Assembly: GCF_000236925.1 (NCBI RefSeq) | Contig: NC_016941.1 | Coordinates: 2,306,566 to 2,370,565, forward strand | DNA: 64,000 nucleotides | DNA from: Staphylococcus argenteus | GTDB taxonomy: Bacteria > Bacillota > Bacilli > Staphylococcales > Staphylococcaceae | Direction of reading: 5' to 3' | Shown: positions 38,606 to 46,314 of the stretch, piece by piece | Position numbering within the stretch: position 1 is the stretch's first letter | Layout of the letters: each line of letters begins with the position of its first letter | Made by a program: the position numbers and the translations under genes | Notes under the pieces: generated by a model | The model's input: only the letters and a program-made list of their open reading frames with translations | What the model was told of the DNA's origin: nothing | The model's database searches: none

Positions 38606-38657
38606 TTCAAGCACTTTAACTTTAGGGCAAGGGATATTCAACAAGGGGGATTTGAAA

Positions 38658-39866
38658 ATGATAGAACTAAATGCAATTACAACATTATGTTTAGCCTGTA
38701 TACTTTACTTACTTGGTAAGGCTATCGTTAATCACGTTAATTTTTTAAAACGTATTTGTATACCCGCACCAGTGATTGGTGGTTTAATCTTTGCTATTTT
38801 AGTTGCGGCTTTAGATTCATTTGGCATGGTTAAGATTAAATTAGATGCTTCATTCATTCAAGATTTCTTCATGTTAGCATTCTTTACTACAATCGGACTT
38901 GGTGCATCTTTAAAATTGTTCAAACTTGGTGGCAAAGTTTTACTGCTTTATTTTATGTTTTGTGCCATCATTTCTGTCATCCAAAATTTAGTTGGTGTAT
39001 CACTGGCTAAAGTATTGAATATTAAGCCCTTACTGGGATTAACTGCCGGTTCCATGTCAATGGAAGGTGGACATGGCAATGCAGCTGCTTATGGTAAAAC
39101 TATTCAAGAACTTGGTATAGATTCAGCATTAACAGCGGCACTTGCGGCTGCAACTTTAGGTCTTGTATTCGGTGGTCTTATAGGTGGACCAGTTGTTAAG
39201 TTTTTAATTAAACGTTATAACCTAAAGCCACAACATAGTGATGATACATTTAAAGATTATAGCCAAGTAACTTATAACGAACATTTACATAGTAAATATA
39301 ATGGAACTGAAGTATTCTTCATCCAATTTACAATCGTAGTTTTCTGTATGGCAGTAGGAAGCTATTTTAGTCATTTATTTACAGATCAAACTGGTATTAA
39401 TGTTCCTATTTATGTTGGCTCATTATTTGTCGCTGTTATTGTTAGAAATATTTCCGAAAGTTTCAACTTTAATATTGTTGATTTAAAAATCACTAATCAA
39501 ATTGGTGATGTCGCATTAGGTATTTTCTTATCTCTTGCATTAATGAGCATTCAACTTACTGAAATTTACAAACTCGCTATACCTCTTATTATTATCGTTT
39601 TAGTTCAAGTAATCGTTATGATTTTATTTGCTGTCTTAATTTTATTTAGAGGTTTAGGAAAAGACTATGACGCTGCAGTTATGGTTGGCGGTTTTATTGG
39701 ACATGGACTAGGAGCTACACCAAATGCCATGGCAAATTTAGATGTTATTACTAAAAAATATGGTAACTCCCCTAAAGCATATTTAGTAGTGCCTATAGTA
39801 GGAGCATTCCTAATCGATTTAATTGGCGTTATAGTCATCATGGGATTCATTCAATGGTTTAGTTAA
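38658..39866 (+). CDS. gltS: Sodium/glutamate symporter GltS
   Basis: A 402-residue membrane transporter with about 10-12 segments, taking up glutamate with sodium. The family's twin re-entrant loops are visible: AGSMSMEGGHGNAAAYG and GGFIGHGLGATPNAMANLD. ATG 38658 is preferred over TTG 38652, since AGGGGGA lies nine bases ahead. It is transcribed alone and ends at a strong bidirectional terminator. A cre-like box suggests repression by CcpA, in line with amino acids being used when glucose is gone. Confidence 0.93.
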   Translation: MIELNAITTLCLACILYLLGKAIVNHVNFLKRICIPAPVIGGLIFAILVAALDSFGMVKIKLDASFIQDFFMLAFFTTIGLGASLKLFKLGGKVLLLYFMFCAIISVIQNLVGVSLAKVLNIKPLLGLTAGSMSMEGGHGNAAAYGKTIQELGIDSALTAALAAATLGLVFGGLIGGPVVKFLIKRYNLKPQHSDDTFKDYSQVTYNEHLHSKYNGTEVFFIQFTIVVFCMAVGSYFSHLFTDQTGINVPIYVGSLFVAVIVRNISESFNFNIVDLKITNQIGDVALGIFLSLALMSIQLTEIYKLAIPLIIIVLVQVIVMILFAVLILFRGLGKDYDAAVMVGGFIGHGLGATPNAMANLDVITKKYGNSPKAYLVVPIVGAFLIDLIGVIVIMGFIQWFS

Positions 39867-39873
39867 ATATTAT

Positions 39874-39905
39874 AAAAAGAGGAGGCGCTCGCCTCCTCTT
39901 TTTTG
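39874..39905. terminator. Bidirectional terminator of gltS and fni
   Basis: GAGGAGGCG and CGCCTCCTC form a perfect stem with a two-base loop, flanked by A and T runs. Confidence 0.95.
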
Positions 39906-39907
39906 TG

Positions 39908-40957
39908 CTATCCTCGATGTATATTTAAACCACGTTGTTCAATCCACGACATTAATTCAGGACTAAACACGAGCTGTTTTTGTGTTAAATCATCTATGGT
40001 TTTGGCATTTAACATCGTCATAATTGCTTTCATATGGTCTATAAACGATTCTACATACTCTACTGTATGTGTGATTCCATTCTTTTCAACTTGATTTAAA
40101 AATGGACGTGACATCCCTACCGCTTTAGCACCAAGTGCTAAACTTTTAATTGCGTCAAGTGGCGTACGTAAACCACCGCTAGCTAATACTGATATTTCAC
40201 CTTGGTAAGCAGTTGTTTCAAGTAATGATTCAACTGTAGATTGTCCCCATGAAGATAAATAATCCATATCTTTATTAGCACGACGTTCATTTTCAATATC
40301 TACAAAATTAGTACCGCCTTTACCACTAACATCAACATACTTAACACCAATTTGTTGTAGATCATGCATTAACTCTTTACTCATACCAAAACCAACTTCT
40401 TTTACTATAACTGGAACAGATACACGTGCTACAATCTCAGCTATATTATCTAGCCAAGTCGCAAATTCGCGGTTTCCTTCTGGCATGACGAGTTCTTGAG
40501 GCGAATTCACATGAATCTGTAACGCTTGTGCTTCTAGCAATTCTACCGCTTCTAACGCTTTATCTACAGGCACATCTGCACCAACATTACTAAATATTGT
40601 GCCATTTGGGTTTGTTTCTCTTGCTATTGTAAATGTTTCAGCCATGCGTGGATTTCTTAATGCCGCATGAGTAGATCCTACTGCCATAGCCAAACCAGTT
40701 TCTCTCGCAACAACCGCTAATTTCTCATTGATATTTTTCGTCCACTCACTACCACCCGTCATTGCATTGATGTATATCGGATATGCCATCGTTAAATCAG
40801 GTGTTTGTGACGTCAAATTGATATCTTCCACATTGATTGACGGAATTGAATGGTGTACAAAGCGCATCTTATCAAAATCTGAATGTAGTGCATCAGATTG
40901 TGCCATTGCTATTTCAACGTGCTCATTTTTTCTCTGTTCTCTTTGAAAATCACTCAT
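39908..40957 (-). CDS. fni: Type 2 isopentenyl-diphosphate isomerase
   Basis: A 349-residue FMN- and NADPH-dependent enzyme. It interconverts isopentenyl and dimethylallyl diphosphate, needed for isoprenoid carriers such as undecaprenyl phosphate. Family elements in order: [21 protein letters not shown] (FMN loop), [48 protein letters not shown] and [10 protein letters not shown]. The second ATG (40957) is used because the AAGGTAGG site is properly spaced from it. This gives the 349 residues known for S. aureus Fni. It follows the CorA gene by 30 bases on the same strand and is probably co-transcribed. Confidence 0.95.
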   Translation of the reverse strand: MSDFQREQRKNEHVEIAMAQSDALHSDFDKMRFVHHSIPSINVEDINLTSQTPDLTMAYPIYINAMTGGSEWTKNINEKLAVVARETGLAMAVGSTHAALRNPRMAETFTIARETNPNGTIFSNVGADVPVDKALEAVELLEAQALQIHVNSPQELVMPEGNREFATWLDNIAEIVARVSVPVIVKEVGFGMSKELMHDLQQIGVKYVDVSGKGGTNFVDIENERRANKDMDYLSSWGQSTVESLLETTAYQGEISVLASGGLRTPLDAIKSLALGAKAVGMSRPFLNQVEKNGITHTVEYVESFIDHMKAIMTMLNAKTIDDLTQKQLVFSPELMSWIEQRGLNIHRG

Positions 40958-40987
40958 GATCATACCTACCTTTTCATCATTTCTAAA

Positions 40988-41935
40988 TTAAAACCATTTT
41001 TTACGTTTGAAAAAGATTACTAATACAACAGCTATGACGAACATTACAGCTAAGCAAATATAGTAACCGTAATGTAAACGCAAGGCTGGCATATTTACAA
41101 AGTTCATACCATAAATTCCTGCAATGAATGTTAATGGTGAAAAAATAACTGATACTAATGTTAATACTTGCATAATATTATTCATTCTAAATGAAGTGTA
41201 TGACTCAAAATTCTCTCGAATCTCATTAGTCATTTCTTGTGCTGTTCTAATGATATTACGTTGTTTAATCAAGTGATCATCGATGTGCTGTATATATAAC
41301 GAATGTTTATCATCTATAATCAAGTCGCCATTTTGTTTCATTGTATCAATAAGTTCTTGCATAGGAAACAAGACACGTTTTACTTTAATCAAGTCAGAGC
41401 GTAATTTAAATACACTATCCATGACCATTTTATTGAATCGATCATCAACATGACGGTCTTCAAAATTGTACACACTATCTTCGAGTGAGTATACAAAGTT
41501 GAAATATTTATCCACCATCATATCTAAGATTAAAATAACTATATCTGCACAATCCAATTCTGGATCTAATGTATTCATATATTTATAGACAACTTTGTTT
41601 AATGATTCTAACGTTTGATGATGATATGTAACTAATATATTGTCTTGTATAAAAATATTTAACGCGATTGGTGAATAGTCTGCACCAATAATACTATGAA
41701 ATACAACATACTGATAATCTTTGTAAGATTTATACTTAGCACGTGGCATGCCATTGATTGCATCATCCACTTCTAAATCATTAAAATTAAAGTGTGCTTT
41801 AAACCATTCATTTTCTTTTTCATTCGGTACATCAAAGTCATACCAAATGATTGTTGCATCTTTTGGTACATCTTCTACACGATCAACAACTCTTAATGTT
41901 TGATGTGCTGTTTGATACCGTATTGTTAAAGCCAT
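40988..41935 (-). CDS. CorA-family divalent-cation channel
   Basis: A 315-residue membrane transporter. A large cytoplasmic N-terminal domain (about 1-250) contains the long helix ending in YTSFRMNNIM. The pore signature GMN lies at 276-278 in IYGMNF, between two C-terminal membrane segments, and a basic tail (KRKKWF) ends it. CorA pentamers import magnesium, and related members carry cobalt or zinc. Length is close to standard. The start follows GGGGGAGT. The pairing with fni looks like proximity, not a shared pathway. Confidence 0.92.
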   Translation of the reverse strand: MALTIRYQTAHQTLRVVDRVEDVPKDATIIWYDFDVPNEKENEWFKAHFNFNDLEVDDAINGMPRAKYKSYKDYQYVVFHSIIGADYSPIALNIFIQDNILVTYHHQTLESLNKVVYKYMNTLDPELDCADIVILILDMMVDKYFNFVYSLEDSVYNFEDRHVDDRFNKMVMDSVFKLRSDLIKVKRVLFPMQELIDTMKQNGDLIIDDKHSLYIQHIDDHLIKQRNIIRTAQEMTNEIRENFESYTSFRMNNIMQVLTLVSVIFSPLTFIAGIYGMNFVNMPALRLHYGYYICLAVMFVIAVVLVIFFKRKKWF

Positions 41936-42013
41936 CCATACTCCCCCTAAACAACGAATTCATTATTATTTTATCACGAATTAAATAACGTGTATGTCAC
42001 AATTTATTTTAGT

Positions 42014-42520
42014 ATGATAGACACTAAGGAGCTGGTTATTATCAAACAACTTTTTACGCATACCCAAACTGTAACAACTGATTTAATTGATCACAACAAC
42101 CATATGCATGATGCAAATTATAATATCATTTTCAGTCATGTTGTTAATCTATTTAACTACAGTCATGGCATGTCCTTAGAAGAACGTGATCATTTAAAAT
42201 TTACTTTATTTACCTTAGAAGAGCATACAACTTATCTTTCAGAATTATCTCTTGACGATATATTTACTGTTACGCTGTACATATACGACTATGATTATAA
42301 ACGTTTGCATTTATTTTTAACATTAACTAAAGAAGATGATACACTAGCATCAACAAATGAAGTCATGATGATGGGAATAAACCAACAAACACGTCGTTCT
42401 GACGCATTCCCACAATCATTTTTTTCACAAATCGAACAGTACTATAAAAATCAACCTACTATCACTTGGCCCAAACAATTGGGTCATAAAATAGCAATCC
42501 CACATAAAGGAGCATTATGA
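42014..42520 (+). CDS. Hotdog-fold thioesterase-like protein, start uncertain
   Basis: A single hotdog domain, about 160 residues, with DHNNHMHDANYNIIFSH resembling the active-site helix of YbgC/4-hydroxybenzoyl-CoA thioesterases. The frame is open from GTG 41990. ATG 42014 is the only ATG, but the strong AAGGAG (42026-42031) lies after it. AAGGAG points instead to a non-standard ATT at 42038 (six-base spacer) or ATC at 42041. I list the ATG as the outer limit. The stop overlaps the next start (ATGA), so the two genes are coupled. Substrate unknown. Confidence 0.75.
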   Translation: MIDTKELVIIKQLFTHTQTVTTDLIDHNNHMHDANYNIIFSHVVNLFNYSHGMSLEERDHLKFTLFTLEEHTTYLSELSLDDIFTVTLYIYDYDYKRLHLFLTLTKEDDTLASTNEVMMMGINQQTRRSDAFPQSFFSQIEQYYKNQPTITWPKQLGHKIAIPHKGAL

Positions 42521-42933
42521 TGACAGATGCGTTACAACAAAAAATTCATATAGAATTATTAGATTTATTAGATGATGTAAAATATGAGCTCACAGAACTA
42601 AATGCACAAAAAGGTTTGTTCATTAATGGACCAGCAAATCAGCTACTTAAGCGTGGCACACATATGGCTTATGTCCAAGGGCAAAAACAAGCCATTGATA
42701 ATATCATGACAATTGTAGAGAAACAGTATGAAGATCAGCAATTCTTAGAACTTTATGATAAATTCCAAAATAAAATCACACATCGCAATCATGAAGAAAC
42801 ATTTAATTTTGCAGAATTGAATGATATTCCACGTCAATTTGATAGTTTTTTAGATCAATTTTATCAACTTAAAGGACAATACTTTATTATTACGCATATA
42901 AACACGCTCATTGGTGATTTTCATTCAAAATAA
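42517..42933 (+). CDS. Uncharacterised 138-residue protein
   Basis: Coupled to the thioesterase-like gene by an ATGA overlap, with AAAGGAG upstream. It is soluble and largely helical, with heptad-like stretches (LLDLLDDVKYELTELNAQKG and the segment from residue 60 to 80). There is no membrane segment and no catalytic motif. Coupling suggests it works with the hotdog protein. A terminator follows at 42980. Confidence 0.75.
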   Translation: MMTDALQQKIHIELLDLLDDVKYELTELNAQKGLFINGPANQLLKRGTHMAYVQGQKQAIDNIMTIVEKQYEDQQFLELYDKFQNKITHRNHEETFNFAELNDIPRQFDSFLDQFYQLKGQYFIITHINTLIGDFHSK

Positions 42934-42979
42934 AATCATCATTACAACAAAATCAAATCTCTATCAATTTAAGAATCAA

Positions 42980-43050
42980 CAAAACCCAGTCATACTTTCA
43001 AGTTAAATATCTTCCAACTTGAATTTAATATAACTGGGTTTCATTTTTAT
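42980..43050. terminator. Bidirectional terminator
   Basis: AAACCCAGT (42982-42990) pairs with ACTGGGTTT (43033-43041), with an inner TTCAAGTT/AACTTGAA stem and flanking A/T runs. Confidence 0.85.
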
Positions 43051-43973
43051 TATTGGTTATTTTGGATTACATCCTCGTCTATCGATTTAGCAATTTGTTT
43101 AATAGCTTTATGCGATTGACGGATTGGATATACAGGGAAATCGTGAACCATTTTAGGATAATCATAAAACTCTATATATTGATGGTGCTGTAACATCATT
43201 TGTTCAAACAATTTCATATCAGGATATGCGATTTCACGGCCACCACCAAACATATAAACTGGTGGTAATCCAACGATTGTACCATTTATAGGTGAAACAC
43301 GCTTATCTGTTAGAGGAATGCCATTTGCCCACTTTTTCATAATCTCATTAACTCCAAATTGACTTAAAACTGCATCTTGCTCAATTAATGTTTCAGAAAT
43401 ATCTTTATTAGATAATGTAGCATCTAAAATTGGTGAAATTAAATACACTTTATTAGGTAATGGCTTATGCGCATCTAACAGTGATTGTACAAATGATAAT
43501 GCTAGTGCACCACCTGATCCATCACCCATAACTACAATGTTTTGATGACCTACTTCCGATACCAATTGATCATAAACACGTTGTATTGCTTGGAAAGTGT
43601 CCTCAATGTGATATTCTGGCGTCTTTGGATAGATAGGTAGTACTACTTCATATAAAGTACTTAATGTAATTTTATCCAACAATCTCCAATGGAACGGTGA
43701 TGGTTGTAATGCATTGAATCCACCGTGAATGTATAGAATTTTTTTATCAACTTGATGTCTAAAATTAAAGCGAAAGACCTGCATATCATCTAAAGATAAT
43801 TTTTCTAAATTTGCTTTAACATTTAATGTCGATGGTTGCTTATGTTTTTTTCGATTTTCAATTTCTCGTTTATAAAAAAATCTTTCAACATCTTGATCAT
43901 TTTTAAACATAATAGAACGATTGTGAAGCAAATATTTATTCACAACGCTATTCATAACACGGTTTCTAATCAA
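43050..43973 (-). CDS. Alpha/beta hydrolase, HSL-type esterase
   Basis: A 307-residue hydrolase of the Abhydrolase_3 (hormone-sensitive lipase) group. The oxyanion-hole motif is YIHGGFNALQ, the nucleophile elbow GDGSGGALAL, and the C-terminal His is in KMVHDFPVY. It has no signal peptide, so it is probably cytoplasmic and acts on short-chain esters; natural substrate unknown. The start is TTG 43973 with AGGTAGG eight bases before; an ATG seven codons in is the alternative. Monocistronic. Confidence 0.85.
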   Translation of the reverse strand: MIRNRVMNSVVNKYLLHNRSIMFKNDQDVERFFYKREIENRKKHKQPSTLNVKANLEKLSLDDMQVFRFNFRHQVDKKILYIHGGFNALQPSPFHWRLLDKITLSTLYEVVLPIYPKTPEYHIEDTFQAIQRVYDQLVSEVGHQNIVVMGDGSGGALALSFVQSLLDAHKPLPNKVYLISPILDATLSNKDISETLIEQDAVLSQFGVNEIMKKWANGIPLTDKRVSPINGTIVGLPPVYMFGGGREIAYPDMKLFEQMMLQHHQYIEFYDYPKMVHDFPVYPIRQSHKAIKQIAKSIDEDVIQNNQ

Positions 43974-44180
43974 TGTCTTTACCTACCTTTATATATTTTA
44001 TGTATCCAATGATTGTCTATCCCCTACATTCTTTACCAAAAAAAGTATATAATGTAGAAGATATTTTCTTTTTCACTTTCAAATTTAAGACTACAATTGA
44101 ACAGTGATTTTTCATCATTATAACAGACAACTAGACATATTGATAAGTAAAGAAAAGAACTTTATACGGAGGTGCCTTGC

Positions 44181-44819
44181 ATGACAAATCCAAATCAACG
44201 ATTAGAACCATTTGATGAGACATTTCAACAACCGAATATTCATCGCGGTAAGCGATATGGTAAGAAAAAACGTTCATTGGTAAGTATGATTATTCAAATC
44301 ATTGTTGTTATATTAACCGCAATCGCTGGATACAGCATGTGGAAACAACCTATTTTTAATATTGTCTTCACCAAAGAATCTGTAAATTTTGATGGCATTA
44401 AAAATTTTAACGAGACAATTGGAAAAATGCATCAATTGAATATTAACTTGGGTAATATCAATGATTTACAACAAGGAATCGATCGCTTAATTTTAGTTTT
44501 TAACGGTTTCTTTATTTTATGTATCGTTAGCCTAGTCATAACAATACTGACAATTGTATTTAATCGCACGGTTCTAAAAGTAGTAAATATTTTAGTGTTA
44601 GCAATTATGTTAGTCATTACATTGTATTTCAGTTATATTATTAAAGCTCTCGCACAAGAAATTGCAGATGCTTTAAAAAAATATTATTTAAATGTACCAC
44701 CAGATCAAGTGATTACAGAAGCTGACGCTATTCATAACGGTATCATTTTACTAGGTTGTAGCATCGGTTTACTTGTTATAAGCTTATTCTTCCGTAATCG
44801 CATGGCCCGTTTAAAATAA
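44181..44819 (+). CDS. Uncharacterised three-segment membrane protein
   Basis: A 212-residue protein. A basic cytoplasmic N-terminus (HRGKRYGKKKRS) leads into a first membrane segment (~35-55). A hydrophilic outer stretch follows, then two or three further segments (~105-165 and 185-205). ATG 44181 fits GGAGG, and GTG 44172 is too close to it. No domain is recognised. It stands alone, divergent from the esterase and upstream of the IS remnant. Confidence 0.75.
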   Translation: MTNPNQRLEPFDETFQQPNIHRGKRYGKKKRSLVSMIIQIIVVILTAIAGYSMWKQPIFNIVFTKESVNFDGIKNFNETIGKMHQLNINLGNINDLQQGIDRLILVFNGFFILCIVSLVITILTIVFNRTVLKVVNILVLAIMLVITLYFSYIIKALAQEIADALKKYYLNVPPDQVITEADAIHNGIILLGCSIGLLVISLFFRNRMARLK

Positions 44820-44859
44820 TGATATACAGTACAAGCTGGGACATAAATCCCTAAAAAAA

Positions 44860-44901
44860 CAGCAGTAAGATAATTTTCAATTAGAAAATATCTTACTGCT
44901 G
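44860..44901. repeat. AGCAGTAAGA hairpin, second copy
   Basis: AGCAGTAAGA (44861-44870) and TCTTACTGCT (44891-44900) have the same arms as the hairpin at 28286-28325 but a different loop (TAATTTTCAATTAGAAAATA). Confidence 0.75.
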
Positions 44902-44915
44902 TTCTCTATTTATAC

Positions 44916-45018
44916 AATACTTCGTATTGAATGGCTTCGCTTTCCTAGGGTGCCGTCTCAGCCTCGGTCTTCGACTGGCACTGCTCCCTCAGGAGTCTCG
45001 CCATTAATACTACGTATT
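44916..45018. repeat. GC-rich structured repeat
   Basis: Outer arms AATACTTCGTATT (44916-44928) and AATACTACGTATT (45006-45018), themselves palindromic, enclose nested pairs ATGGC/GCCAT, CCTAGGG/CCCTCAGG and GCC...GGC around TCTTCGA. It looks like a transposable or RNA-encoding intergenic repeat of staphylococci. Copy number cannot be judged here. Confidence 0.6.
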
Positions 45019-45064
45019 AACATGTAATTTTACTTTGAAATACTTTTAAAAAATAAGACACTTT

Positions 45065-45118
45065 GCCCAACTTGCACATAAATGTAAAATTCAATAACAT
45101 GAATTTTCTGTGTTGGGC
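45065..45118. repeat. GCCCAAC/GTTGGGC inverted repeat
   Basis: GCCCAAC (45065-45071) and GTTGGGC (45112-45118) enclose a second perfect hairpin, AAAATTCA/TGAATTTT (45086-45107). It resembles the CCCAACTTGCACAT...GTTGGGGCC sequences common between S. aureus genes, some of which flank STAR repeats. Confidence 0.6.
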
Positions 45119-45169
45119 CCCTTCGTATAATTTAATAAATACCACTAAACTAAATTAACGAGGTGCTTT

Positions 45170-46177
45170 ATGTATAAAAATTATAATACGACTCAACTTG
45201 CACTACCAATAGAAACTTCTGTTTGAATTCCTCAAAATGATATTTCGCGATATGTTAATGAAATTGTTGAAACGATACCTGATAGCGAATTCTATGAATT
45301 CAGACATCATCGTGGTGCAACATCCTATCATCCAAAAATGATGTTAAAAATCATCTTATATGCATATACTCAATCTGTATTTTCTGGTCGTAGAATAGAG
45401 AAATTACTTCATGACAGTATTCGAATGATGTGGTTAGCTCAAGATCAAACACCTTCTTATAAAACTATTAATCGTTTTAAAGTGAATCCTAATACTGATG
45501 CGTTAATTGAATCTTTATTTATTCAGTTCCATAGTCAATGTTTAAAGCAAAATCTTATTGATGATAATTCCATTTTTAACAATGATTCAAAATACCTTCG
45601 GTTATTTACCAGAGTATATTGTAGCTGATGCAGGTTATGGTAGTGAGCAAAACTATATGGCTATTATAGATGATTTTAATAAAACACCACTTATTACGTA
45701 TGGCATGTTTATTAAAGATAAAACTAGAAAGTTTAAAAGTGACATTTTTAACACTCAAAATTGGAAATATGACGAACTTAATGATGAATTTATATGTCCT
45801 AATAACAAAAGAATAGGTTTTAAAAGATATGCATACTGTAATGATAGATATGGTTTTAAACGTGACTTCAAACTATATGAATGTGACGACTGTTCAGCAT
45901 GTTCTATGAGAAATCAATGCATGAAGCCAAATTCGAAATCCAATAAGAAAATTATGAAGAATTATAATTGGGAATACTTTAAAGCCCAAATTAATCAAAA
46001 GCTTTCTGAACCAGAAACGAAAAAATCTATAGTTAAAGAAAAATTGGTGTAGAACCTGTTTTTGGATTTATGAAGGCTATTTGGGGTTTCACTCGAATGT
46101 CAGTTCGAGGAAAAAATAAAGTTAAACGAGAGCTAGGTTTTGTATTAATGGCCTACTACGTCAATGACAAATTTTAA
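45170..46177 (+). pseudogene. IS1182-family transposase, inactivated
   Basis: The coding frame starts at ATG 45170 (AACGAGG upstream) but meets TGA at 45224 after MYKNYNTTQLALPIETSV. It continues in frame through RHHRGATSYHPKMMLKI to about 45575. There the sequence jumps frame at a large internal deletion to FGYLPEYIVADAGYGSEQ. A further single-base loss in an A run near 46030 shifts frame before GVEPVFGFMKAIWGF and the true end YYVNDKF. Intact relatives are about 550 residues, so roughly 200 are gone, including the expected first catalytic Asp. It cannot make an active enzyme. Confidence 0.88.
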
Positions 46178-46214
46178 TTTAATAACTCACCTAACATTCT
46201 ACAAATCAACAAAT

Positions 46215-46256
46215 AAAAAAAGTATCGATAACCATATTTGGCACCGATACTTTAAA
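46215..46256. terminator. Bidirectional terminator
   Basis: AAAGTATCG (46219-46227) pairs with CGATACTTT (46245-46253), with A and T runs either side. It lies between the IS remnant and the convergent efflux gene. Confidence 0.75.
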
Positions 46257-46314
46257 AATCATGTCCCCACAACATAATTTTTGATTAGTCACACTTCAAT
46301 TAATTTAATTCAAT

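Larger units (their letters stand above)
38319..38657. other. Intergenic region with mpg terminator and gltS promoter
   Basis: About 339 bases. It contains the mpg terminator (38373-38420), a TATAAT -10 for gltS (38569-38574) and a cre-like box (38590-38605). Nothing else is recognised. Confidence 0.65.
44820..45169. other. Repeat-rich intergenic region before the IS remnant
   Basis: About 350 bases with three structured sequences in a row: the AGCAGTAAGA hairpin (44860-44901), a GC-rich complex hairpin (44916-45018) and a GCCCAAC/GTTGGGC inverted repeat (45065-45118). The base composition of the middle one is unlike its surroundings. No gene is present. Confidence 0.7.
44833..46272 (+). mobile_element. 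Decayed IS1182-family insertion sequence (IS1272-like)
   Basis: The transposase remnant at 45170-46177 defines the element. Candidate outer ends are an imperfect inverted pair: GGGACATAAAT near 44838 on the left and, read on the minus strand, GGGGACATGATT near 46270 on the right. The limits are inferred, because the internal deletion and flanking repeats prevent exact definition. Target-site duplication was not found. Confidence 0.55.

Noticed and set aside
44181-44819. Passenger gene of the IS element
   Set aside because: It lies outside the likely element ends and has normal host features; IS1182-type elements carry only a transposase.
45224-45226. TGA in the transposase read as recoded
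   Set aside because: The gene also has a deletion and a frameshift, so a plain nonsense mutation is the simpler reading.
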